Shown here one piece after another: positions 55,385-64,000 of a DNA stretch of 64,000 nt. The stretch comes from Sternotherus odoratus (lineage: Eukaryota > Chordata > Testudines > Kinosternidae): positions 6,086,651-6,150,650 of the forward strand of contig JAVMKO010000003.1 in the NCBI GenBank assembly GCA_032164245.1. The letters run 5' to 3'. The stretch's first letter is position 1. The number at the start of each line of letters is the position of its first letter. Under the pieces are notes generated by a model. It worked only from the letters and a program-made list of their open reading frames with translations, was not told the origin of the DNA and did not search any database. The position numbers and the translations under genes were made by a program.

Positions 55385-55885
55385 AGAATCAGAGAGGTAG
55401 CCGTGTTAGTCTGGAATAGCAGAGGTAACAAAGTCCAGTGCCACCTTAAAGACTAACTATAAAGTTTTGAAGCGTCCAGAGGCAGGTATAGAAAAGTAGG
55501 CAAGAACCAGGTGGGAGGTAACAAGGTTAGTCCAATTAGGCTGAACCAGCTTGTTATCTCCAATCACGGAGGGTGGGTTATTATTCTAGCAGTTGAATGG
55601 GGGGGGGGGGGGGTGAACATGGAGAGAGGAGAAGCTATTTTTGTAATTAGCAAGCCATTGTAGGTCTTTGTTCAGTCCAGAGTTGATTGTATTAAATTTG
55701 CAAATGAATTGCAGCTCTGCAGTTTCCCTTCGCAGTCTGGACTTGAAGTTTTTTTGCTGCAGTATGGTGACTTTTAAATCTGTAATTGTGTGTCCAGGCA
55801 GATTGAAGTGTTCTCCTACAGGTTTTTGTATATTGCCATTCCTAATATCTGATTTGTGTCCATTTATCCTTTTTTGTAGGGACTG
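55385..55885 (-). mobile_element. Penelope-like element, GIY-YIG end and 3' region
   Basis: On the minus strand one frame (55885 down to 55586) reads LQKRINGHKSDIRNGN, then KPVGEHFNLPGHTITDLKV, RLRRETAELQFICKFNT and GLNKDLQWL. This is the C-terminal half of the GIY-YIG endonuclease domain of Penelope-like elements. The 3' region matches 22639-22880 closely, but lacks 51 bp that contain the hammerhead-like core. The 3' end here is longer than at 22639, finishing CACGGCTACCTCTCTGATTC (55385). It is inserted in the gypsy element after the integrase. Confidence 0.78.
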
Positions 55886-55893
55886 TGCAGTAG

Positions 55894-56186
55894 GCAACCT
55901 ATGGCACACGTGCCAAAGGCGGCACGTGAGCTGATTTTCAGTGGCACTCACACTGCCTGGGTCCTGGCCACGGAGCTGGGGAGCTCTGCATTTGAATTTA
56001 ATTTTAAATGAAGCTTCTTAAACATTTTATTTACTTTAAATGCAACAATAGTTTAGTTCTGTATTACAGACTTCTAGAAAGAGACCTTCTAAACACGTTA
56101 AAATGTATTACTGGCACGCAAAACTTTAAATTAGAGTGAATAGATGAAGACTGGGCACACCACTTCTGAAAGGTTGCCAACCCCTG
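55894..56186. mobile_element. hAT element with a damaged left end
   Basis: The right end GAAAGGTTGCCAACCCCTG is followed by CAGTAGAG (56187-56194). The left side reads CAGTAG directly before GCAACCTATGGCACACG, so about ten bases of the left terminal repeat and two of the duplication are lost. Family as at 16111-16345. Confidence 0.8.
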
Positions 56187-56194
56187 CAGTAGAG

Positions 56195-56259
56195 GCTCAT
56201 GCATTTAGCTCCAGAGGTCCCAGGTTCGATCCTGCCTGCCGACAACCGGGGTCTGGCAG
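56195..56259 (+). other. tRNA-like B-box sequence next to the 3' LTR
   Basis: AGGTCCCAGGTTCGATCCTG contains a perfect Pol III B box GGTTCGATCC. No A box or cloverleaf can be completed, so this is a fragment of a tRNA-derived repeat, not a tRNA gene. Confidence 0.4.
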
Positions 56260-56447
56260 TGTTACATGTGCATAGTAGGGGGTATGTGCAGCTACTCAGG
56301 GCCTGCTGCTCCATACCTGCTGTCGGGCTATTGCTGTCCTAACTGGCTCATGGTTAGTACATGTTCTGATTGACAAAATGCCTGTGTCTTGCTTCATTTT
56401 TGTTTTGTTCTGGGGAGTGCTGTTCTAGGATGTATCGGAGAGTAACA
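56260..56447 (+). mobile_element. 3' LTR of the second gypsy element
   Basis: Runs from TGTTACATGTGCATAG to TATCGGAGAGTAACA. It is colinear with the 5' LTR at 50608-50913 but about 118 bp shorter through internal deletions. Confidence 0.7.
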
Positions 56448-56459
56448 AAACAAAACAAA

Positions 56460-56930
56460 ACTAAGAGTAACTAAACATTGTTTAGATGTTGGCCATACCT
56501 AGATTATCTTTAATGTCCACCGTGCCCTCAAAACTTGGAGGTCCCACCTCTTCTTTTCTTGTTTTCTTTTTATTTATATGGCTAAAGAACCTTTTACTAT
56601 TGATTTTAATTTCCTTTGCAAGCTTCAGCTCTTGTTGACTTTTGGTAGTTTTCACTTTTCCCTACACTTTATGGCCTCACGAGGTAGCTTTTCCTGCAGG
56701 TCCATTCCTTTTTCCATTCTGATAAGCTTTCTGCTTTCTCTTAATAACCTGTTTGAGATGTTTGTTTGTCCAGTCTGATTTGCAGCCCTTCCCTTCGAAT
56801 CTTCCCCCCCTTGCTTGGGATGCAGGCTCCAGATAGTTTCTGCAACTTTGACTTTAAGTAAGTCCTCCACATTCAGATCCTTGAGTTGATCCTTCTTTAA
56901 TGCAGTCAAGTTACCTAACTAATTCCCTTC
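56460..56930 (-). mobile_element. CR1 LINE, right half of the split copy
   Basis: Minus-strand CR1 sequence between endonuclease and RT (on the + strand TATATGGCTAAAGAACC, CTTTTACTATTGATTTT and CTTGGGATGCAGGCTCC). It appears to continue the left half that ends at 50607. Confidence 0.75.
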
Positions 56931-58666
56931 CCTCTCCTCCCCTCCCCTTCTCCTAAGTGCCACCTCTGATTCTTAATCCAAGTCTGATCTCCTAGGTCCC
57001 TATCTATTTTATTGTCTCCCCCATCTACAACTCCCAGTCTCAGCCTCACATTATTTCCCTCCTCGGCTTCCAGTCTCTCTGCTCAGCTAGACACAGTCTC
57101 CCCTGGTCGCAGACCAAGTTTCCTGTCCCAGTGTCCTACCTGTCTCCCAGTCTCCTTGTCTAGCAAGTTGCAGGTTTTACTGCACTGTGACTCCTAATCC
57201 CGGTTTCTCTCTCCCTCTGACAGCTTCCAGTCCCATTCTCCCTATCCCAGGTTCCTTGTCTCAACCGGCTCTGCAGGTCTGGTTCTTGTCCCCTCTGCAT
57301 TTGAATCCGGCAGCTTCCTCCTCCAAGCTGCATGGGCCAGGCAGGGAGGCCATTGAGGCACTAGTCAGATAGCTCTCTGCTCTCAATTCAGACGTTTGTG
57401 CCCAGACATGGATCCAAAATAGCCCACAGCAGCCCAGTACTACAACTGCAGACACAGTTTTGCTCATTCCCGGGCAGAAGCTTTCCCAGTGTGGCTGGAA
57501 TCCTTGGGGAGTTTAGCTGCTAAAATCTAAGACGTCTCTGCTGAGCATGTGCAAACTGCAGTTTTTGAAACCATTACAACATGGCCAAATTTGGGCAAAT
57601 TTGGCATATTCTTGACACAGAAGTCACCCCCCCCCCCAACCCAGTTTCAAATCCCTGCTCCAAGATAGGGGCTGCACAGGCTAGAGCTCTTCAAATAAAA
57701 GAGTACAAAAACTTTTTAACATGGACAAAACAATGGATCTTGCCCTAGTCTCAGTCTCACAAACAGCTAAATCATTTTTGCTGAAATTAAGAAAAATCAA
57801 CTTGAGGCTGACACTTGGCATGGAAAATTTCAACCCACATGGTTAAAGTTCTGGCAGAGTTATGAGCAACTGAACACAGGGTCTTATAATTAGAAGTGTC
57901 AGACAACCTTAATAGGTGGGACTTTTAGCCACATCTAAAATAATATGCAAACATTTAACATCAGTTATCTAATTTTAAGCTTTGTGAAATAGTTTTTATT
58001 GTTTCAATTGGTTAATTATACCTTGGGTGTTTTTTCCTCCAAACTTCTTGTCATTTTATATATCTATATATAGATATAATACACACATATATATAATACA
58101 CATGTGTCTGTTTTATATTTATTTATATATATAAAATACACAAATAGTTATGTGTTAACAATCATAGCAAATAGATTTCCACATTATTACATGGCATTTT
58201 AATATATCCAGGAGGGAAAAACTGCTGTAATAGATTTACATATTCTAAGTAGCGAATTTGGTGTGATGACCAAGGCAAAACCTTGTTTATTTTATTGCCC
58301 TCTAGTGGTCTTGTAATGTACCTGCAATATAGTAGTCATCTCTATGCATAGTGCAAAGGATCTGGTTTTCTCTGTCATTTTACTTTGCTAAAGTTGATTT
58401 ATTTCACAGTCTTCTTTAATGACCTGGAGTACTGCTTAACCATGAAATAAAGCTAAATTATTCTATTGCTGCATGTGAGTGAGTAAGAAGATAAAGGATC
58501 ATTCCTGTATTTCTTTTTCTTCTTTCACTATGGATGAGGGGTGTGTTTGCATGTGTGTGTGTGTAAACATTGTTTACCAAATGTATTTCATACTGCACAC
58601 TTGACTATAATAGCCTACAGTCTAAATATATATCAACTACAAACATATGCAGCATTTTTAAAAATA
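56931..58666. other. MSRA intron: pyrimidine-rich, unclassified, then AT-rich
   Basis: 56931-57300 is strongly CT-rich on the + strand (TCCCTCTCCTCCCCTCC). 57400-57900 has repeat-like wording (TGTGCAAACTGCAGTTTTTG) that I cannot classify. 58055-58140 is a TATA microsatellite. Confidence 0.4.
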
Positions 58667-58976
58667 CAGTAGATTCTCGATTATCTAGGATCGGGTTAAC
58701 TGTGGATTAACGAGGATGTCAAAAAAAATATATGCGTAACTCGCAGGGCTGGCTCTGGCTTTGTTGCCGCCCCAAGCACACACACAACCCCCCCCCCCCA
58801 AAACCCAACAGAGCACAGGGCAGCCAGTGAACCAACACCTCCTCCCCCTGGCGCAGGGTGGCTGGGGAACCAATAAACCCCCTCCCTCCCATATTTCCTA
58901 TGGATGGTGATTATCCAGGATTTTATTAACCAGGATTAATTTTTTCCCATCATCCTGGATAATCGAGAGTCTACTG
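58667..58976. mobile_element. Tigger-like MITE with an internal hAT end
   Basis: Ends CAGTAGATTCTCGATTATC and GATAATCGAGAGTCTACTG are bordered by TA on each side (58665-58666 and 58977-58978), as expected for a pogo/Tigger element. Inside, CAGGGCTGGCTCTGGC at 58746 matches the left end of the hAT at 11561. Confidence 0.85.
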
Positions 58977-58978
58977 TA

Positions 58979-60959
58979 ATTATAAAGCAAGATTTGCTGC
59001 TGTTGCTCTATTGCAATTGTAAATCCATCACACATTCCAAACAAGGGAGGGGACAGCAAATGTTTTGTTCCATTTACTGAGTATTAGACTTTAAATAATC
59101 TTTGGGCAGATCCTGCAGTTGGATCTGCAAAAGCAAATCCCTGTCCTGTGTGGATCCAGCTGCAGGATCAGGAATTTTGTAAAATCACGAAGGGCTTAAT
59201 TCTTCAAGGTGCTGAACATCCTCAGCCCCGGTGACATCAGTAGAAGTCAAGGGAATGCCGTACTTTGCAGGATTGACCTTTAGTAGTGATAAGAGAGAGA
59301 CTATGTGGGAAGCCTCATTGCAGTCAATAGGATCCAGTCCTTATTTTGAAAACATAAGGAGCATAATTTCAGAGGAAGGTAATCTTTGGAAATATTTGTA
59401 GAGAATATATTTGAAATATGGTGGATTAGTTATTTATAGCACCCGCCCCAGGGCTAGGGGGGGGAATAATTCTTGTGTTATTCAAGCAATCACATTAATA
59501 AGAATCCAGCTCCATTAGGAATGTATTTAAAAATTACCCCTCAGGATAAAGATTTAATTTTTAATGGTAAGGTTGGGGACATCCAAACATAACCCCATAT
59601 CAGTTATTTTCTTTATAGCTTTCAAAATGAAATATGGTTTCTTGTTAATCTTAAAATTGGGTGCAATTTTGCCATAAAATGCCAGTGTAATGTAGTTTAA
59701 CTTCATGCAGTACTGTATTTCTGTAATATCCTGGAAGGAGGGAGGGAGGAGGGAAAAAAAGCTTTAGAGGGTATTTCTGAAATGCTGGCAGAATGCTGTC
59801 TTGGATTTCTGAAATAGATCAGGCATTCAGTTAGACTTTAGAGGAAAATCATACCTTTCATTTTGCGGTGAGAGCTTGTGGAACTCAAGCACCTGTGCGA
59901 AAGAGATGAAAGAACACTTCTTTGTATGTGTGTGTGTTTAGAACTTAAAAAAAAAATACAGTTTTGCACTTTAAAAATGACTCACTCCCTCTGGTGGGAA
60001 CATTTAATTCTGAATGTGTGATGCCTCTCTTCCCTCCTCCTCTCCTATCCGCCTCCTCCCTCCATCGCATTCATCTTGGTTCACATGACATCTGTTCCGT
60101 GTGCTGCAGAGCAGCAGTCTGGTTACTATGGTAGCCAACCGAGGGAGAGCGCCTATTGGCTGCAGACAGTGAGGAGGATGAAAAGGCCTGCAGTGTCAGG
60201 GGTCATGTGCGTAGTGCCTGACTGCCACTGTTTTCAATCAGCTGTTAGTCCAAGATGCATTAATGGAGTATGTCAAAAGGGGTAGAGTTCAGAAGGTCAC
60301 TCTAACTGCCAGCTGCGTACACTGCTAGGGTGTCAGTGGGAGGACCTCAAGGTCAATGTCATTAGCTTTATCCTCAAGTGTGCTGTGGCTGAAGGACAAT
60401 AATCAAGTGGAGAGCGTGAAGAGTGGCAGATTGTGTTTTTTGTTGAACTTCACTCCATATTTTCTTTTGTGTTGTTTACGCTTCAAATTTGGTAGCAAAT
60501 GGTCTTTTGCTTCTGCCATTCAAACAGAGAAAACGCATACACCGGATTTAGGATATTATAATTCAAGTCTATTTATAACACAAATTGTCATTAGAATTAT
60601 CATGTCACTTTAAAAACTGGAGAGGATCATTCCATTTCAGAATCTACACCTGTACCTGATTTTTATTGTAAACACAATCCTCCTTTGATCTGTTCTATCT
60701 CTGAATTTCATTATGAGGCCTGAATTAACATCCTGCCACACTATCTGGGGTTGTTCCTCATTCTGTTTTCTCCACTGCCAAATGAAAATGCCCTGATTCT
60801 CAGGTGGCTCATCTTATTTTCAGTTAGTCAAATAAAAAGTATAAGTAGAACTTGTTCTTGTTAATTACTTTGTTATTCTCTGACTGTCTCCTTTGGGACA
60901 AGCTCATGTGCACTGATATTTACATTGCAATATCCTAGATCACCACATCTAGTTGTGAT
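58979..60959. other. MSRA intron, mostly unique
   Basis: No repeat ends recognised. 60050-60290 is less AT-rich and contains a CCAAT-like and an X-box-like motif, described under findings. The 69-codon frame at 60076 has no recognised similarity. Confidence 0.45.
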
Positions 60960-61150
60960 AAGAACATAAGAATGACCGTACTGGCTCAGACCAAAGGTCC
61001 ATCCAGCCTAGTATCCTCTGTATCGACAGTGGCCAATGCCAGGTGCCACGGAGTGAGTGAACCTAACAAGAAATGATCAAGTAATCTCTCTCCTGCCATC
61101 TATCACTATTCTCTGACAAACAGAGGCCAGGGACACCATTCCTTACCCGA
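60960..61150 (-). mobile_element. CR1 LINE 3' end
   Basis: Reads AGAACATAAGAATGACCG, then GACCAAAGGTCCATCCAGCC and GACAGTGGCCAATGCC. Nearly the same segment as 49681-49830. Confidence 0.85.
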
Positions 61151-61629
61151 TGCATTGCATGTTGCATAAAAGTTCATAATCTTCTGAAACAGTGAAATCA
61201 TGGGGTGAGATTCCAAGGACCTGGGAATTATTTGGAACATTTCATATTCAGCAATTTAGTCTTGCAGGACATAGGAGCACCCTGGTAAAATTAATATAAG
61301 CTTGGAAAATATGAGATGAGTGGTCACTGTTGATTAATATCATTGCATATCCTGTGTCTAATATAGCCAGGGGCTTATATGCCCTCCTCCTTCACCATAA
61401 TCTCACCGCTCATATACATGGTTATGGTTTAGCATTCCTTTTGGAGAATAGGTTCTTAATGAGTGACGGTGGGCCCTGTATTGGATATAGTTTAGATAAA
61501 TGAGGGCTGATTTTTTGCAGTGCATGCATGGATGAGTCCAGTTTATTCCTTGTTCTTCATCTTCCGTCTGTCCCTTTAAAGCTTTTCTTTGTCTTTATCC
61601 TTCCATGCTCTTGGGAGTAGAACGCATCC
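61151..61629. other. MSRA intron, no feature recognised
   Basis: Unique-looking DNA with no supported signal. Confidence 0.5.
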
Positions 61630-61959
61630 ACCAGTTTTCACCATTTATTTTGATCTTTTAAAAGGCCTTTGATAGCACTGAGTTCAACAAAGTATTAAAG
61701 GTGCTCATAGAGCAGGGCATTAACACGCAGTACATCCATTTGTTGAAGGAAGTGAATACTGGATACACAACAGACATTACTCTCCTCAAAACTCCGCCCC
61801 ACATCCCAATCAAGAAAGGCGTGAAGCAAGGAGATACGATTTCACCAAAACTATTCACCGCCTTCCTCGAAATGGTCATGAATAAGAGCAATTGGTGTCA
61901 ATATAAACAGAGAACGAGTATCTCATCTCAGATTCACAGATGACATTGTGCTAATTGTG
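61630..61959 (+). mobile_element. RTE-type LINE fragment, interrupted by a SINE
   Basis: The + strand reads VLIEQGINTQYIHLLKEVNT and IKKGVKQGDTISPKLFTAFL, an RTE RT palm motif. A frameshift then leads to RFTDDIVLI, the active-site block, at about 61938-61956. The SINE begins four bases after this. A short continuation after 62903 is possible. Confidence 0.82.
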
Positions 61960-62088
61960 GGATAGCTCAGTGGTTTGAGCATTGGCCTGCTAAACCCTGG
62001 GTTGTGAGCTCAATCCTTGAGGGGGCCATTTAGGGCTATGGGGCAAAAATGGGATTGGTCCTGCTTTGAGCAGGGGGTTGGACTAGAT

Positions 62089-62850
62089 CAGGGGTGGGGA
62101 ACCTTTTTTCTGCCAAGGGCCATTTGGACATTTATGATGTCATTTGCGGGCCACTCCCCTCCCTCCCCCCCCCCCCCCCCAGAAGCCCAGGCTGGCAACA
62201 GGAGCTGAGACCCCCAGCTGGCAAGGGGCCAGCGGGGGAACCCCAAAGCAGTGGCAGGCGGAGTGCTTAGCCCTGCACTGCTTTGGGATTTCCCCCGCTG
62301 GCCCCTTGCCAGCCGGGGTCCTGCCGCCTGCCCCAGTCAGCTCCTGCTATCAGCCTGGGTGTAGGGGGTGATTTTCCTTTACCCCCGCCCAGCCTCCCCC
62401 CATCTAACCGCCTTCCCTCCCCCATCCCTGCCTGGCCTGGCCCATCCCACCGAACCTAACCTCCTCCCCCCTCCCAACCCAGCCTCCTGCCCCCCATGCC
62501 TGACCCGCCCAGCCCAGCCTCCCCCCCACCAAACCTCCTTCCCTCCCCCCCCCACGCCTCGCCCACCCCGCCCAGCCTGGCCTCCCCCCCCCCACCGCCC
62601 CCTTGCCTGCCCCCCAGCCCAGCCCTCCACCTCCCACCCCCTTGACCGTCGGCTTCCTGCGGCTCCCCCAGGCGCGAGCTGTCCCCGCCTGGTGGCCGCG
62701 TGGCGCCGGCGGCTCCCCCAGGCGCAAGCCGCCCCCGCCTAGCGGCCCGCGCGCATCCCTGGCCAGCGGCTGTGGCCCCGCCGCCGCAGGCCGCACAGAA
62801 TGATTTTGCAGGCTGTATAAGGCCCGTGGGCCGGAGGTTCCCCACCCCTG
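62089..62850. mobile_element. Non-autonomous hAT element with 8-bp target duplication
   Basis: Ends CAGGGGTGGGGAACCT and AGGTTCCCCACCCCTG are flanked by a perfect 8-bp GACTAGAT (62081-62088 and 62851-62858) that belongs to the SINE. The 762-bp interior is extremely GC-rich, contains a long imperfect hairpin (62186-62359) and a C-rich stretch, and has overlapping open frames on both strands that are compositional. No transposase. Confidence 0.94.
62186..62359. repeat. Long imperfect hairpin inside the hAT element
   Basis: The left arm (62186-62253) and right arm (62276-62359) pair through blocks such as GGCAAGGGGCCAGCGGGGG against CCCCCGCTGGCCCCTTGCC. The right arm has an extra block of about 17 bases. 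The right arm is shared with 29255-29290. Confidence 0.85.
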
Positions 62851-62959
62851 GACTAGATGATCTCCTGAGGTCCCTTCCAACTCTGAGATTCTATGATCTT
62901 GTGTTGGTCTGTTCAAGCTTCCAAATGTTATGTTGATGGATTTGGTTTCTACCTCTATT

Positions 62960-63570
62960 ATTCTATATAATGTTTGTCTAGGTCACCCTGTATTTCTCTT
63001 TTGGTATCCATGTTATCACTTGATTTGGAAGTAGTGTTAGTGGCATCCTTAATGTATGTCCTAAATATGTTCAGCATTGTCTTCTTGCTATGTTTGATGT
63101 GTGACATTGGTATGCTCTACTTAGAATTTGGATGTTGTGATAAAATCTTTCTTCAATGAACTCTGAAAATCTTTATATCCTTATCTTCTTCTTTCCACTG
63201 GACTCTGATCTTTCTATCAGTGTCTGTTGCGGATTTCCACGACTGTGCTATGTAGAGTAGGACAGACATGATGCCAGTGTTAAAAAATCGTATGTTGGTA
63301 TCAGTGATATTCCTGCTCCTTTTCCAAATCTTTGCAAGCTTATAAAATTGTTTGCTGCTTTTAATATTCATTACTTGACAGGTAGCAAGGTGTCACCATG
63401 ATAGCACATCATGCTCCCCAGATAAGTAAAATGACTGACTTTTTCTAGTGTTTCTCTGTCTACTTTGTTGTTTTCCCTTTGTTGATGAGCAAACCAACTT
63501 GTTGTGTTTGCCAAAAACTTGGGTTTTTTTCTTCCATTAAGAGAAATGATGCATTGCATGTTCCATATAA
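62960..63570 (-). mobile_element. RTE-type LINE fragment, C-terminal RT region
   Basis: On the minus strand one frame reads LEKVSHFTYLGSMMCYHGD (about 63400-63460). A second reads KQFYKLAKIWKRSRNI, then RFFNTGIMSVLLYIAQSWKS (about 63230-63350). These match the post-palm region of RTE/BovB-type elements (YLGS...IWK...IFN..V.SVLLYG.E.W). It lies in opposite orientation to the fragment at 61630 and is probably a separate insertion. Confidence 0.8.
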
Positions 63571-64000
63571 TTTTATAATGTCATAATATACTTTTTTCAG
63601 CGTATGTAGTCAGTATTTTGTAGCTAAGAGTTAGGAGCTAGCTAGCTACGTTTTCCATAGTGTCTGTATCTAGCTATGGTTCTATTCTGCAACTTTTATT
63701 TTGTAATATTTGTATTTTATTTAAACTCAATGGAATTGTTTTGTAGCTGATTAGGGCCCAATCCTGGGAGATACTGTGCTATTCAGAGAGGTCTCAAATC
63801 CACTTCTTTGTTAGTTGCTTTCAGGTATTGATGTCCACCTCTCTTGTTGACTTCATTGGAAATTAAGAGCACTCAATACTTTGTAGTATCAGGTCCTTTA
63901 TGGTAGCAATCACTGTTATGATACTCTGGAGAAAAGGAACCTGCATTATAGGAGAGGATGAGTCAGGAGAGAGGTGATAGCTGAGCACTTGAACAAAAAA
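63571..64000. other. MSRA intron, window end
   Basis: AT-rich sequence with no supported feature. The final MSRA exon was not seen. Confidence 0.5.

Larger units (their letters stand above)
61960..62898 (+). mobile_element. tRNA-derived SINE with CR1-like tail, split by a hAT element
   Basis: The SINE occupies 61960-62088 and 62859-62898. Pol III boxes are visible: A box TAGCTCAGTGG (61963-61973) and B box GAGCTCAATCC (62006-62016). The body continues through GGGATTGGTCCTGCTTTGAG. The tail GACTAGATGATCTCCTGAGG, then TTCCAACTCTGAG and ATTCTATGATC, is the complement of the CR1 3' ends at 32500 and 51225, so CR1 machinery probably moved it. A 5-bp duplication TTGTG (61955-61959 and 62899-62903) is likely. 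This is the tortoise Pol III SINE design. Confidence 0.88.

Noticed and set aside
61963..62016. Possible tRNA gene (A and B boxes present)
   Set aside because: The boxes belong to a tRNA-derived SINE. No cloverleaf with a proper acceptor stem can be made, and a CR1-like tail follows.
62368..62936. Proline- or glycine-rich frames on both strands (up to 170 codons)
   Set aside because: Compositional frames in the GC-rich hAT at 62089-62850; some cross its boundaries into the SINE.
61630..63570. One RTE LINE with a twin-priming inversion
   Set aside because: The upstream part is in + orientation and the downstream part in minus orientation, in the wrong order for twin priming, and the motif wording differs. 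Two separate insertions are simpler.

Overview
The window is vertebrate, most likely turtle, genomic DNA, and nearly all of it appears to lie inside introns of one gene. Two exons of MSRA (peptide methionine sulfoxide reductase A) are on the + strand at 10320-10424 and 40606-40712. They join in frame (split Gly codon, AG/GT splice sites) and are separated by a 30.2 kb intron. Turtle is inferred from the repeats: a tRNA-derived SINE whose tail matches the CR1 3' end (the tortoise Pol III SINE design), many CR1 LINEs, several non-autonomous hAT families, a Gmr1-like gypsy element, and Penelope-linked repeats. A crocodilian or other sauropsid is less likely. There are no bacterial-type genes, rRNA genes or CRISPR arrays.

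Layout. 1-3552: 3' part of a young Ty3/gypsy element with the unusual order protease-integrase-RT-RNase H, ending in an LTR, followed by a 129-bp Penelope-linked short repeat (3590-3718). 5169-7617: hAT element inside an old CORE-SINE, a MITE made of three consecutive hairpins, and a DNA-transposon remnant. 10320-10424: MSRA exon. 11561-18023: dense transposon cluster with hAT elements, an RTE LINE split by a 673-bp TIR element and a 727-bp solo LTR, and a hAT carrying an eleven-unit 55-bp minisatellite. 19450-39425: mostly CR1 LINE pieces in both orientations, an LTR fragment, a Penelope-like fragment with an 11-bp target duplication, and short repeats. 40606-40712: next MSRA exon. 42130-43455: Helitron with two internal tandem arrays. 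44770-49920: a few old CR1 and CORE-SINE pieces. 50225-56930: one CR1 copy interrupted by a second, badly decayed gypsy element of canonical order, itself hit by another CR1, a foldback repeat, a Penelope-like element and a hAT. 58667-58976: Tigger-like MITE. 61630-63560: RTE fragments, the first interrupted by the tRNA-SINE, which is itself interrupted by a hAT.

The only host gene seen is MSRA. The rest is a record of successive insertions that can be ordered because target duplications and interrupted reading frames are visible. The most interesting items are the Gmr1-type domain order in a nearly open pol, and a repeat linked to Penelope-like GIY-YIG coding sequence that carries a hammerhead-ribozyme-like core. 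Long open frames in GC-rich or tandem-repeat DNA (hAT and Helitron interiors, solo LTR) are not treated as genes.
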